The translations under genes and the position numbers were made by a program. 64,000 nt of DNA from G963662905 sp963662905 (lineage in GTDB: Bacteria > Bacteroidota > Bacteroidia > Bacteroidales > WRLA01). The notes below the pieces were generated by a model. That model was given only the letters and a program-made list of their open reading frames with translations, ran no database searches and was not told the origin of the DNA. Positions 41,038 to 50,365 of this stretch are shown piece after piece (position 1 is the stretch's first letter; each line of letters starts with the position of its first letter). The stretch spans positions 248,001-312,000 of the forward strand of contig CAXXFD010000003.1 of NCBI GenBank assembly GCA_963662905.2, read 5' to 3'.

Positions 41038-42819
41038 CTACTCCCTTACCTGCCAAATATCCATCGCCAAGCGGAAACCGATACGGGCGCTGCTTGCTTT
41101 TTGGCTTTTGATGGTTTTTGTTCCCGGATTGAGGTACACTAAAGGATCGGCCCAACTGCCTCCTTTCACCAGGCGGGGATCCGTCATTCTTTTATATACC
41201 TCCATGTCGTGCAAATAATTTGCTTTTAGTTTGGTGCAGATCTCTTTGAGTTTTTCTTCTTCATGATTGTGATAGATCCTGTGCACATGGTTTTCATACT
41301 TCTCCTTCACTTCAGCCAGTTTTCTTCTGACCGGAAAAAATGGCTCGTAAGTTTTCCCTTCGGGCTTCGAAAAACCGCTCTTTTTATCGAGGCTATCCAT
41401 ACGAACCGGACGTATTTTGCTTATATTATCTTTAGCATCAGGTATAGCAAAATAATTTCCCCGCACAGGATGAATCATTTCAACATCTCTTATTGTATTA
41501 AAAAACGCAATCTGATCTGCCTCAATGATACTTAAAAAGGATGTATCAAAAAGGGCACAAAGCTCCATAAGCTGATAATTGCCAATTCTGTAATTTCCTG
41601 CCGACGGTCTCCAGCAAATATCAAAAACCCATTCTGCCACATTTCCTGCCATATCATAAAGGCCGTAACGATTAGGCTGGTAGGATTTTACAGTAGCACA
41701 GGCAATTGCGCCATCATCACCATAGTCTTTAAGCTGCAGGCCGTGTTGATCCCAAACCGGGCCATAATTGGCATTATAGCCGCTCAAAACTATATTGCTT
41801 TTAAAATCCTGAATTTCGGTAAGAGGATGCACGGCTTCGAAACAGTATCCCTTCTGTTTGTTCTGCAGGTCTTGTTTTTGTGCTTTATCCAGCTGTTTTG
41901 CGTTTGCTTTGCTCTCTTCTATTTTTTGCTCTTTGGGCATGGCGGCATAGGTCCATTCGGCTTCCGTGGGCAGACGAAAACCGGGGAATAATTTATAGTC
42001 CTTCCCCTCTTCGCGCAATTGCTTTTCCAGGCTGTCCATTTCCAGAAAATATGAGGGCTTGTCCAGTAAATCCTGTGCATTAAGATACTGTTCGTTTAAG
42101 CGGTCGGAGCGCCAGCCGGCATAGAGTTTGGCCTGCTCCCAGCTCACGCCCACCACCGGATAATCATCATATTGGGGATGTCGGAAATAGCTTTGGCAAT
42201 ATGTGTCCATATCCCATAATTTCAGCTTATTCCAGGCGGCCGTATCCGGATATACTGCTATCCCTTTATAAATCAGCTTGCGTGTATCTATTTGCGGTTT
42301 ATTGTTAAACATATTACGGTTCGGCAGGAAGAGTTGATTTATGATGGCCGTGTCTGTCCAGTTAATGGGAACGCTTTCATCAATACTGCCATCGGCACGG
42401 AGATAATTAGCGGGATAAGCTTCGGCCAGCACTTCATAAGCTGTGCGTAATTTTACCCAATCCACAAATGCGCGGTATTCGGCATTGGTCACTTCATGTT
42501 GGCACATAAAAAATGAAAAAACAGTCACCCTGCGCCATAAATCACTCATGGTCAAGAGCGTGCTATCAGCATCAGTAAAAGATCCAATTAAATTGCTACC
42601 CATTTTCGTTGGACCTCCTTCGATAAAAACGAAATCACTTGCATATTTTTTAAGCTCTTTCGCTTGTTCTTTAATGATATTGGCGTGCCCGGAAGATTTA
42701 TTGTCTGGATTATCATACACAGCTTCTTTGGTATAATCCCAACGCACCGGCTCCTGTGCTGCCATATGGGATACCAAAAACAGCATGACTGTAAGGGAAA
42801 GGAAGTTGATTTTCTTCAT
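41038..42819 (-). CDS. Secreted formylglycine-generating-enzyme-like protein (GldJ/GldK-like)
   Basis: 593 residues. A signal peptide (MKKINFLSLTVMLFLVSHMAAQ, cleaved after Ala/Gln, shown here in parts by its ends) lacks a lipobox Cys. The body is an FGE-sulfatase/SUMF1 fold: FVFIEGGPTKMGSN, VTNAEYRAFVDW, YPVVGVSWEQAKLYAGW, GFRLPTEAEWTYAA, YDMAGNVAEWV and the end LVKGGSWADPLVY with SSARIGFRLA. Two charged coiled-coil-like insertions occur (about 310-335 and 515-545). GldJ and GldK are such proteins in the T9SS gliding machinery, but they are lipoproteins, so a T9SS role is possible and not proven. Start ATG. Confidence 0.75.
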   Translation of the reverse strand: MKKINFLSLTVMLFLVSHMAAQEPVRWDYTKEAVYDNPDNKSSGHANIIKEQAKELKKYASDFVFIEGGPTKMGSNLIGSFTDADSTLLTMSDLWRRVTVFSFFMCQHEVTNAEYRAFVDWVKLRTAYEVLAEAYPANYLRADGSIDESVPINWTDTAIINQLFLPNRNMFNNKPQIDTRKLIYKGIAVYPDTAAWNKLKLWDMDTYCQSYFRHPQYDDYPVVGVSWEQAKLYAGWRSDRLNEQYLNAQDLLDKPSYFLEMDSLEKQLREEGKDYKLFPGFRLPTEAEWTYAAMPKEQKIEESKANAKQLDKAQKQDLQNKQKGYCFEAVHPLTEIQDFKSNIVLSGYNANYGPVWDQHGLQLKDYGDDGAIACATVKSYQPNRYGLYDMAGNVAEWVFDICWRPSAGNYRIGNYQLMELCALFDTSFLSIIEADQIAFFNTIRDVEMIHPVRGNYFAIPDAKDNISKIRPVRMDSLDKKSGFSKPEGKTYEPFFPVRRKLAEVKEKYENHVHRIYHNHEEEKLKEICTKLKANYLHDMEVYKRMTDPRLVKGGSWADPLVYLNPGTKTIKSQKASSARIGFRLAMDIWQVRE

Positions 42820-42878
42820 TTTCAGTGCTTTACTTAATGTTTTGCTTTAGTTTACACTGGCTAAGATAGGTAAATTAT

Positions 42879-43115
42879 GATTCTACGCGGGATTTCGTGG
42901 GAAGAAATTTGAATGGTATTTCAAACAGTTTCCTCCTTCCGATCTATCGGAATTCCACATGCCTGGTCTCATCTCCCTTTAACAAACGTCCATCAAGGTC
43001 TTCGAGCGAAGCCGGGGCTCTGGCTGTAAAGGTCTTCGAGCGTGTTCCCTGAGCGAAGCCGAGAAGCCGAACCATTTCATACATTATTATTACCTACGAA
43101 ATTTCCGCTAGAACC
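42879..43115. repeat. Inverted-repeat element with GGTTCTA ends (copy 1)
   Basis: The left end GATTCTACGCGGGATTTCGT (42,879) and the right end, read on the minus strand, GGTTCTAGCGGAAATTTCGT (43,115), face each other. Copy 2 lies at 59,931-60,109. Between them are GAGCGAAGCCGA-type repeats (43,010-43,075). No gene is visible in 42,820-43,301. Confidence 0.65.
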
Positions 43116-43301
43116 TATTTATCTATTCTTATCGTAAAATTAATCTCTGCCCCACGTGCTTCGTATGTCAATAATTCGTATTATTGTAAGGCAGGAAAAT
43201 ATAAAATTGTTCTTAGCCTGTGCCTTGCCCATTGAAGATTTATAATTTGGCAGTAAAATCTATAATAACTAACGTACATTCATAAAACAAACACCAACCC
43301 A

Positions 43302-44609
43302 ATGAAAGACAAAAAAAAGCTTGGCCTGATCGGAGCCATTTTTCTGATCGTTTCCAGTTTGGCCGGAAGTGGCGTAATTGCCCTGCCACAGCAATTGGCA
43401 CAAACCGGATCTATTACCTTAATTTCTTTTATCCTGGTTACCTTCGGGGCTTTGTTCCTGACCTTGGTTTATGTCCGGGCGGGCAACCGTTTCGATGACC
43501 CCAGCCCCACAGCACTGGCCACTTATGTAAACCCCATTTTGGGAGCAAAAAGTGGCTTCTTTTATGTATATGGCAACCTGATTTCCAATGTTTCCATCCT
43601 GATTGCCGGTCTGGGATACCTGGAGATGTTTATGCCACAATTAAAACACCCGATTATTCTGGGCATTACCGTTATTGCCCTGATATGGGTTTTTATTGGA
43701 ATGTCACTGCGTGGTGTAGGCATCATCACCAAAGTGGTTTCCATCACCGTAACGCTTTTGCTTATTTCGGTCATCACCACGGCTGTTGCCGGATGGCTCG
43801 ATTTCGACCCAACGCAGTTTAATGAAAACTGGAACGTATCGGGCAAAAGCAGCGGCATGGCCATTATGTCGGGTTTTGCTATCCTGATTTTCTCCTTTGT
43901 GGGCGTGGAAAGTGTCGCCACCAACAGCGCCCTGATTTCCAATCCTAAAAAGAATGTGCCGATTGCTACAATTGTTGGTTTTGTGATCGTGGCCATTATT
44001 TATATTGCCTCCACAACCGTTGTGGAAGGTATGTTCACAGCTAAAGAACTGCAGGAAGCTCCGGCATCTTTTGCGCTTTCGATGCAAAAAATATTCGGTG
44101 ATTCGGTAATTGTTGCCGATGTGGTTTCCCTGGTGATGTCCATTGCCTGTATTGCCAGCTTCCTGGTATGGAACCTTTCATCGGCCAGTGCCGCCAAAAC
44201 CAGTGCCGACAACGGATTCCTGCCCAAAGCCTATTCCTATACCAATAAATACGGCATCAACAGCAAAGGCTTGGTTATCAATGGTATCATTATGACGATT
44301 CTGGAACTTGTGCTAATGAGCCTCGGCAGCAATGTGGCCGCAGCCTTTAATATTACCGTAACTTTATCCGTACTCCTGCTGCTCTTCCCATATTTCTGGT
44401 CGGGTATTGCATTGCTTAAAAAAGACCGCGACGACGGTATAAAAAGTTGGACAACACGCATTATCGTACTCATTTCCAGTATATTTATCGTTTCCGCTTT
44501 TGTTTCCGCCAACCTGGACGAGCTCTGGCTGGTAATTGTGCTGGTCATGGTGATTATGGCCGTTTACAGCATCACGCTGAGTCCGAAGAAAAATAATAAT
44601 AACAATTAA
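43302..44609 (+). CDS. APC-family amino acid antiporter (AdiC/PotE-like)
   Basis: 435 residues, about twelve transmembrane segments. The APC signature at TM1 is LIVSSLAGSGVIALPQQL; TM6 is FSFVGVESVATNSALISNPKKNVP. A His-poor, Asn-rich C-terminal tail ends the protein. It sits 15 bp upstream of an Orn/Lys/Arg decarboxylase, the usual partner of amino acid/amine antiporters that export the decarboxylation product. Substrate cannot be fixed by sequence reading, but arginine/agmatine is a good guess. Start ATG. Confidence 0.85.
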   Translation: MKDKKKLGLIGAIFLIVSSLAGSGVIALPQQLAQTGSITLISFILVTFGALFLTLVYVRAGNRFDDPSPTALATYVNPILGAKSGFFYVYGNLISNVSILIAGLGYLEMFMPQLKHPIILGITVIALIWVFIGMSLRGVGIITKVVSITVTLLLISVITTAVAGWLDFDPTQFNENWNVSGKSSGMAIMSGFAILIFSFVGVESVATNSALISNPKKNVPIATIVGFVIVAIIYIASTTVVEGMFTAKELQEAPASFALSMQKIFGDSVIVADVVSLVMSIACIASFLVWNLSSASAAKTSADNGFLPKAYSYTNKYGINSKGLVINGIIMTILELVLMSLGSNVAAAFNITVTLSVLLLLFPYFWSGIALLKKDRDDGIKSWTTRIIVLISSIFIVSAFVSANLDELWLVIVLVMVIMAVYSITLSPKKNNNNN

Positions 44610-44624
44610 AAACTTTATCAGATT

Positions 44625-46931
44625 ATGAAATCGAGTAAACACGAATGGCCGGTACTGATTGTATCGGGTGAATTTAATGCAGAAACAGACGAAGGATACC
44701 GTCTGTCGGAATTGGTTGAGGAACTGGAAGAAGTGCAGGGATGCACGGTTGTTCCTTCATTTACTTACGAAGATGCGGCTGAGGCCATCCACTCGCGCTC
44801 CGATTTGGGCGCTGTTGTAGTGGACTGGGACCTGCCCGAAGAATACGAATGGGAAGAAACCACTGCCACCGAGCTGATTGAAAAAATCCGTTCCCGCAAC
44901 AAAAAAATTCCGGTCTTGCTTCTGGCCGACCGCCTCGACACCGAAGACATACCCGTGAATGTATTGAAAAACATCAACGGATATCTCTGGAAAACAGCAG
45001 ATACCATCGAATTTCTCGCCGGACGAATCACTATGCATTTAGAGAGCTATCTGGATTCCATCCTGCCCTCTTTCTTCAAGATGCTGATGAAATATTCCAA
45101 TGAGTTCAAATATGCCTGGCACACGCCGGGTCATATGGGCGGCGAAGGCTTCCTGCGCAGTCCGGCAGGTGTGGCTTTCCATAAATTCTTTGGCGAAAAC
45201 ACACTGCGTTCCGACCTCTCTATTTCTGTTCCCGAGCTGGGAAGCCTGCTCGATCACGAAGGCGTAGTAGGTGATGCGGAGAAAAATTCAGCACGCGTTT
45301 TTGGTGCAGACCACACTTATTATGTACTCAACGGAACATCCAATGTAAACCAGATCATCTGGCGCAGCCAACTGGTAAACGATGATATTGCCTTTGTGGA
45401 TCGCAACTGCCACAAATCGCTGAACTATGCCATGGTAATCACTTCCGCCATACCGATTTATATGGTGCCGCGCAGAAACAAAAGGGGCATTATCGGGCCG
45501 GTACGCCTCTCGGAATTCAGCCCGGAAACCATCCAGCAGAAAATCCGCGATTCCAAACTGGTTCCTGCTGAGCGCAAAGAAGAAAAAGCCAAAATGTCAG
45601 CACTCACCAATTCCACTTATGATGGCGTTTGTTATAGTGTGGTACAAATCAAAAAAGAACTGGAACGCACGGTAGAAAACCTGCATTTCGACGAAGCATG
45701 GTATGCTTATGCACGCTTCCACCCGGTTTATAACCACCACTTTGGCATGTCGAACGATGACCTCAACAAAGAACATCCACCGATTTTTGTATCGCATTCC
45801 ACACACAAACTCCTTACAGCGCTTTCGCAGGCTTCCATGCTGCATGTCCGCAATGGCAGTAAAGTAAAAATCGAGCACGATCTTTTCAACGAATCATATA
45901 TGATGCACGGCTCTACCAGCCCACAGTACAGTATGATTGCATCGCTGGATGTGGCCACAAAAATGATGGACGACAATGGCGAAACCATTATGAACGACAC
46001 CATTGTAGAAGCCATTCATTTCCGCAAGAAAATGGCAAGCATCGCCAAAGAGCTGAAAGAAAATGATCCCAACGACTGGTTCTTCGGCATGTGGCAGCCC
46101 CAAACAGTGGAAATCGACGGAGACACTTACGATTTTGATGAAGTAGATGCACAAACCCTGGCCAATGAGCAAAATGTATGGGTAATGAGAAAAGGCAACC
46201 CCTGGCACGGTTTCCACGATATTGAGGACGATTACGCCATGCTCGATCCGATCAAACTTACCATAACCACACCCGGTTTGGATGATAATGGCGTGATGGC
46301 CGAAGAAGGCATCCCGGCATCACTGGTAACCAATTACCTCATCGACAAAGGCATCGTCTGCGAAAAAACAGACTACTATTCTTTCCTGATGCTCAATTCA
46401 TTGGGAACAACACGTGGCAAACAGGGCACTTTGATGGCCGAGCTGTTCAAGTTTAAGGAACTTTACGACCGCAATGCTCCTATGGCCGAAGTTTTCCCGG
46501 AAATGGTAAAATCATATCCCGGACATTACGAAAACAAAGGTTTGAAAGACCATGCCAACGACATCCACAAATATTATAAGGAACACAAAATCCTCGACCG
46601 CATGCAGGAAGCCTTCCAGATTATCCCCGACCAGGCGATGAAACCTGCCGAAGCTTACCATGAAGTAGTGCGTAAAAATGTGGAATACGTAGAGCTCGAC
46701 GATATGATGGGACGTATCCCTGCCGTGATGATCGTACCTTATCCTCCGGGCATCCCTGTGATGATGGGCGGCGAAGAACTCAACGACAAAGCGCATCCGA
46801 TCTTCGATTACCTGAAAGCACGCCAGGATTTTGAAAACGAATATCCCGGCTATCAAAGCGACATCCACGGTGTGGAGCGCAACGAACGCGATGGCAAGAA
46901 GTATTTCAAAACACTCTGCATTAAAAAATAA
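44625..46931 (+). CDS. Orn/Lys/Arg decarboxylase, PLP-dependent (arginine decarboxylase-like)
   Basis: 768 residues, the size of biodegradative arginine decarboxylase (AdiA). The N-terminal 130 residues form the receiver-like wing domain. The PLP domain has the Schiff-base lysine in SHSTHKLLTALSQASM (about Lys395), HTPGHMGGEGF, and LNGTSNVNQII for the phosphate/pyridine site. The C-terminal domain includes MMGRIPAVMIVPYPPGIPV. It consumes a cytoplasmic proton while removing CO2 from a basic amino acid, giving acid resistance or amine production. The gene lies between two antiporter genes, probably in one operon. Start ATG. Confidence 0.92.
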   Translation: MKSSKHEWPVLIVSGEFNAETDEGYRLSELVEELEEVQGCTVVPSFTYEDAAEAIHSRSDLGAVVVDWDLPEEYEWEETTATELIEKIRSRNKKIPVLLLADRLDTEDIPVNVLKNINGYLWKTADTIEFLAGRITMHLESYLDSILPSFFKMLMKYSNEFKYAWHTPGHMGGEGFLRSPAGVAFHKFFGENTLRSDLSISVPELGSLLDHEGVVGDAEKNSARVFGADHTYYVLNGTSNVNQIIWRSQLVNDDIAFVDRNCHKSLNYAMVITSAIPIYMVPRRNKRGIIGPVRLSEFSPETIQQKIRDSKLVPAERKEEKAKMSALTNSTYDGVCYSVVQIKKELERTVENLHFDEAWYAYARFHPVYNHHFGMSNDDLNKEHPPIFVSHSTHKLLTALSQASMLHVRNGSKVKIEHDLFNESYMMHGSTSPQYSMIASLDVATKMMDDNGETIMNDTIVEAIHFRKKMASIAKELKENDPNDWFFGMWQPQTVEIDGDTYDFDEVDAQTLANEQNVWVMRKGNPWHGFHDIEDDYAMLDPIKLTITTPGLDDNGVMAEEGIPASLVTNYLIDKGIVCEKTDYYSFLMLNSLGTTRGKQGTLMAELFKFKELYDRNAPMAEVFPEMVKSYPGHYENKGLKDHANDIHKYYKEHKILDRMQEAFQIIPDQAMKPAEAYHEVVRKNVEYVELDDMMGRIPAVMIVPYPPGIPVMMGGEELNDKAHPIFDYLKARQDFENEYPGYQSDIHGVERNERDGKKYFKTLCIKK

Positions 46932-46939
46932 GACTTCTG

Positions 46940-46999
46940 CTTTTCCGGTTTTAACTTTTCCAAAGTTTTAAAACTTTGGAAAAGTTAAAACCGGAAAAG
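46940..46999. repeat. Perfect 60-bp palindrome
   Basis: 30-bp arms with no loop: the left arm starts CTTTTCCGGTTTTAAC, and the right arm is its exact complement; the centre is GTTTTAAAAC. It lies 8 bp after the decarboxylase stop. It may terminate, stabilise or attenuate the transcript into the second antiporter gene. Confidence 0.95.
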
Positions 47000-47032
47000 T
47001 TTATTTCTCAGATATAGACTACAAAGAAGATT

Positions 47033-48505
47033 ATGGCAAACGAACACACAAAAAAAGTCGGGCTGCTTGGTTTAACAGCCATTGTTTTGGGATCGATGAT
47101 CGGAGGCGGAGTTTTCAACCTGCCATCGAATATGGCCGATGATGCCGCTCTGGGCGCAGTCATGATAGCATGGATTATTACAGGCTTTGGCATGTATTTC
47201 CTGGCGATGAATTTCAAGCGTTTAAGTGATCTGCGCCCCGATCTCAGTTCGGGCATTTATGCCTATGCTGCGGAAGGTTTCGGAAAATACACAGGATTTA
47301 ATTCTGCCTGGGGCTATTGGCTCAGCGCAGCTATTGGCAATGTATCCTTCACCGTTTTGCTTTTGCAGGCTTTGGGATTTTTCTTCCCGTTTTTCCTCGA
47401 TTCAGCCAGCTGGCAATCGCTTGTGGGCGGCTCGGTCTTTATTTGGGTGATGAATGTGCTGGTACGCCGAGGTGTAAAAGAAGCCACACTGCTCAATCTC
47501 ATCTCCACCATTGCAAAACTGGCTCCACTGGCTCTTTTTGTGATAATCCTTTTGTTTTCCTTCCACTGGGACAAGCTCAGTTTCGACATCTGGGGCAAAG
47601 TAAACGGACTGGGCAGCATCAGCGGTCAGCTCAAAAGCACCATGCTGGTAACGCTCTGGGCTTTTATTGGCATTGAAGGCGCTGTGGTCATCTCCGGAAG
47701 GGCGAAAAAATCATCGGATGTAGGCAAGGCCACCATGATTGGTTTTGTGAGTGCCGTAGCCATTTATGCTGCCATCAGTATTTTCAGCTTTGGCGTAATG
47801 CACCAGGCCAAACTTGCCGGTCTGCCCGACCCTTCCATGGCATACGTGCTCAAAGCCATTGTTGGCGACTGGGGCGCTACGGTAATCAATCTCGGTGTCA
47901 TCATTTCCGTGCTTGGCGCATGGATTGCCTGGACCATCCTCACTTCCGAAGTGCCATCATCGGCGGCGAGAGAAGGCGTTCTGCCCAAAGCATTTGCCCG
48001 TCACAACAAAAACGAAGCCCCCGTTTATGCACTGACGGTCACCAGTATCATCATGCAGTTTACACTGCTGTTCTCTGCATTTGCCAAAAATGCCTTTCTT
48101 GCCATTATCAGCATTTCCGGTTCCATGATCCTGATCCCTTATGCGCTCAGCGCGATGTTCCTGCTGAAAATGGCTTTGAGCAAATCAAAACCACTGCATG
48201 AAAATATCCGCAAAAAAGCCATGATGACGGCAGGTATTGCCACATTGTATTCATTCTGGCTGATTTATGCTGCCGGGCTGAAGTACATCCTGATGTCGAG
48301 CATCCTCTATGCTGTTGGTATTTTGGTATATCGAAAAGCCATCCGCCAGCGGCAAAAAGGCCGGAAGAAAAGGGTCTTTTCCAAAGCGGAACAAAAAATC
48401 GTTACCGTATTGTGCATACTCGCAGCCATTTCGGTAATTATGCTGTTGAGCGGTGTGCCCGTTGTAGAAGAAGCTGCGCATTGGTTTAAACTACACGTTT
48501 TGTAA
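47033..48505 (+). CDS. APC-family basic amino acid antiporter (ArcD/AdiC-like)
   Basis: 490 residues, about twelve to fourteen transmembrane segments. TM1 has LGSMIGGGVFNLPSNMA, TM6 has LWAFIGIEGAVVISGRAKKSSDVG. The last segment reads VIMLLSGVPVVEEAAHWFKL. The GGGVFNLP and GRAKKSSDVG patterns fit the arginine/ornithine or lysine antiporter branch. Together with the permease at 43,302, the decarboxylase thus has an antiporter on each side. Start ATG, 33 bp after the palindrome. Confidence 0.85.
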   Translation: MANEHTKKVGLLGLTAIVLGSMIGGGVFNLPSNMADDAALGAVMIAWIITGFGMYFLAMNFKRLSDLRPDLSSGIYAYAAEGFGKYTGFNSAWGYWLSAAIGNVSFTVLLLQALGFFFPFFLDSASWQSLVGGSVFIWVMNVLVRRGVKEATLLNLISTIAKLAPLALFVIILLFSFHWDKLSFDIWGKVNGLGSISGQLKSTMLVTLWAFIGIEGAVVISGRAKKSSDVGKATMIGFVSAVAIYAAISIFSFGVMHQAKLAGLPDPSMAYVLKAIVGDWGATVINLGVIISVLGAWIAWTILTSEVPSSAAREGVLPKAFARHNKNEAPVYALTVTSIIMQFTLLFSAFAKNAFLAIISISGSMILIPYALSAMFLLKMALSKSKPLHENIRKKAMMTAGIATLYSFWLIYAAGLKYILMSSILYAVGILVYRKAIRQRQKGRKKRVFSKAEQKIVTVLCILAAISVIMLLSGVPVVEEAAHWFKLHVL

Positions 48506-48529
48506 GCCTTGGTAAATAATTTAGAAACA

Positions 48530-48593
48530 CTAAAGAGGTGACGGAACAACAGGCATAAAAGCCTTCAAAATACCGCCACCTCTTTCTTTTTTA
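48530..48593 (+). terminator. Terminator after antiporter gene
   Basis: AAAGAGGTG-A-CGG and CCG-C-CACCTCTTT form a long stem with one mismatch, with an inner AGGC/GCCT hairpin, followed by CTTTTTT. Confidence 0.7.
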
Positions 48594-48616
48594 AAACATT
48601 ACAAGCAAGCATTTCC

Positions 48617-48652
48617 ATTACGCAATTTTGCGTTACGCAGATGTGCGTAATG
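48617..48652. repeat. 36-bp direct repeat, left copy
   Basis: Starts ATTACGCAATTTTGCGTTAC and ends GATGTGCGTAATG. Identical over 36 bp to 49,797-49,832. It lies 3 bp after the ATPase stop codon. It contains TTACGCA and TGCGTAA half-sites. Confidence 0.97.
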
Positions 48653-48655
48653 ATA

Positions 48656-49765
48656 TTACAAACGCTTCAGCCAGATGCTGAAAAAAGGATCAACGAAATG
48701 AAATCCGGCTGCATCTTTCTCAATTATATCATCGCTTTGCAGTCGTTCCAACGCTCTTTGTGTTGAGGAAACCGACCGTAAACCAAAACTGCTTCCGAAT
48801 TCCAGAGATAAAACTTTTTGCCCGTTTTCATTAACTGCCAGAAGAACTTTTTGCTGATAGGCAGTTAGGTTGTCATACATGGTGTAAAAATAATCCTGCT
48901 GATTAATCAAAATCCGGTCAACCGCCTTTTCAAGCAGTTCAGAGGAAATTATACTATTGGTTTCCTTTGCAAGCTCCCAAAGAACCGAGGCCATATACTG
49001 CACATAATGAGGAATATTTTGGGTTAAATCAATTATCTGATCCGGTACTTCTTCAGCAATCTGAATATCTGTTGTAGCAAAGCGGTCACTAATGTAATCT
49101 TTTATGATTTCCGGGTTTATTTTTCTCAATTCAAAAATGCCTGCAAACTGATAAAAAGCGCGCCGTTTTTGCTTAAACATATTCAGGAGCATATGCATTT
49201 GCGAGCCCATAAAAACGTAAGAGACTTTGTCGTGATGAATTAAGGATGCACGCATTTCTTTCTCGAAAGTTTCCCCATTCAGTTTATTAATATCCTGAAA
49301 TTCATCAAAAACAACGATCCAGGGCTTATCACCGGCAAGCTTTTGCGGAATATCAAACACTTCGGTTATATCATACGTTTGTGCATTTGCCTGCTGCAAT
49401 GTGAAGCTTGGGTTACCCATAGAATCGAGGCTCATGCCCGGCCTGAGTGATTTCAAAAAACCACTAACCTGTCGTAGTGCCTTTTCCCATGAAGGCAAGG
49501 CTGACATTATTCCGTTAAAATAAAGTTGGGTAAATTTACTTCTTGAATTTACTTTAAAAAAATCCAGATAAACCGTTTGGTAGCCTTCTTTGCGAAGCTC
49601 TTTTAAAAGGCGAAGCACCAGAGAAGTTTTTCCAAATCGCCGCGGTGAATACATAACCAGACTCTGGCCTCCTGTAAGAACAGCTTTGATGTCATTCGTT
49701 TCCTGTTCCCGACCCACAAAATATGGATCATCAACAGCTATTCCGTATCTGAATGGATTTTTCAT
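48656..49765 (-). CDS. AAA-family ATPase (COG1672-like) bracketed by direct repeats
   Basis: 369 residues from the ATG at 49,765; an in-frame TTG 30 bp upstream is less likely. Walker A YSPRRFGKTSLVLRLL (near residue 45), Walker B WIVVFDEFQDIN, sensor region HHDKVSYVFMGSQMHM, and a C-terminal winged helix (SSTQRALERLQSDDIIEKD, FFSIWLKR end). The pattern is that of COG1672-type ATPases, lineage-expanded and often mobile in archaea and Bacteroidota; substrate unknown. Identical 36-bp repeats lie 31 bp upstream and 3 bp downstream, and the upstream one overlaps the putative promoter. Confidence 0.85.
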   Translation of the reverse strand: MKNPFRYGIAVDDPYFVGREQETNDIKAVLTGGQSLVMYSPRRFGKTSLVLRLLKELRKEGYQTVYLDFFKVNSRSKFTQLYFNGIMSALPSWEKALRQVSGFLKSLRPGMSLDSMGNPSFTLQQANAQTYDITEVFDIPQKLAGDKPWIVVFDEFQDINKLNGETFEKEMRASLIHHDKVSYVFMGSQMHMLLNMFKQKRRAFYQFAGIFELRKINPEIIKDYISDRFATTDIQIAEEVPDQIIDLTQNIPHYVQYMASVLWELAKETNSIISSELLEKAVDRILINQQDYFYTMYDNLTAYQQKVLLAVNENGQKVLSLEFGSSFGLRSVSSTQRALERLQSDDIIEKDAAGFHFVDPFFSIWLKRL

Positions 49766-49792
49766 TTTAATCACTTTAAAAACAGTCCTTAA

Positions 49793-49800
49793 CAAAATTA
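49793..49800 (-). promoter_or_regulatory. Putative -7 element for the AAA ATPase gene
   Basis: On the minus strand TAATTTTG fits TAnnTTTG and overlaps the end of the right 36-bp repeat; no -33 TTTG at the expected place. Confidence 0.35.
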
Positions 49801-49832
49801 CGCAATTTTGCGTTACGCAGATGTGCGTAATG
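49797..49832. repeat. 36-bp direct repeat, right copy
   Basis: Perfect match to 48,617-48,652, same orientation, 1180 bp apart. Spans the -7 to about -42 region of the ATPase gene. Confidence 0.97.
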
Positions 49833-49906
49833 GGAAAAACTCTTCATTTTAAGGCAGATTCTGCTAGTTTTCACTACATTTGGACAACAATTAAAACCCA
49901 TGCCCT

Positions 49907-50365
49907 ATGACGTACACCATCAGTCTGGCCATTTGTGCAGCCTTAGCCCTGTTTTTGTCATTCAAATTCGGCAATACCAAAAGCCTGATCCTCACCATTG
50001 CAATGGTTATTGGATTAATCCTTGTTTTTATCCCGGCTGAAGGAATGGCAACAGCCGGTCTGAGCATTTATACTATTAGCTGTGCCTTTGCCCTGCTGTA
50101 TGTTTTGACAAAAAAAGTTTATAAAACGATGGAAAAAACGACAAGCCTGGCCATTATTGTCCCGGTTTTGCTCTTTTGGAGTTTCAGCCTTTTACACCTT
50201 CAGGGCGCAAGGATGATCGCCTTTAGCACAATCCTGTCGCTGATCGGGGCTATTGTTATGATCGCTAAAATATCGCGTTTCCGGGCTGAATCCGGTTTTC
50301 TTCTACTGATTATCGCAGATGCGCTCACGATTCTTTTAAGGATTGTAAAAGCCCTGACGGCCTAA
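49907..50365 (+). CDS. Small integral membrane protein, unknown function
   Basis: 152 residues with five hydrophobic segments and short loops: ISLAICAALALFLSF, LILTIAMVIGLILVF, IYTISCAFALLYVL, SLAIIVPVLLFWSFSLL and the last two close together near the C-terminus. A basic KKVYKTMEK loop lies between segments 3 and 4. I do not recognise a family. Start ATG. Its last four bases overlap the end of the convergent phytase-like gene. A TACATTTG -7-like element lies at 49,875-49,882. Confidence 0.6.
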   Translation: MTYTISLAICAALALFLSFKFGNTKSLILTIAMVIGLILVFIPAEGMATAGLSIYTISCAFALLYVLTKKVYKTMEKTTSLAIIVPVLLFWSFSLLHLQGARMIAFSTILSLIGAIVMIAKISRFRAESGFLLLIIADALTILLRIVKALTA

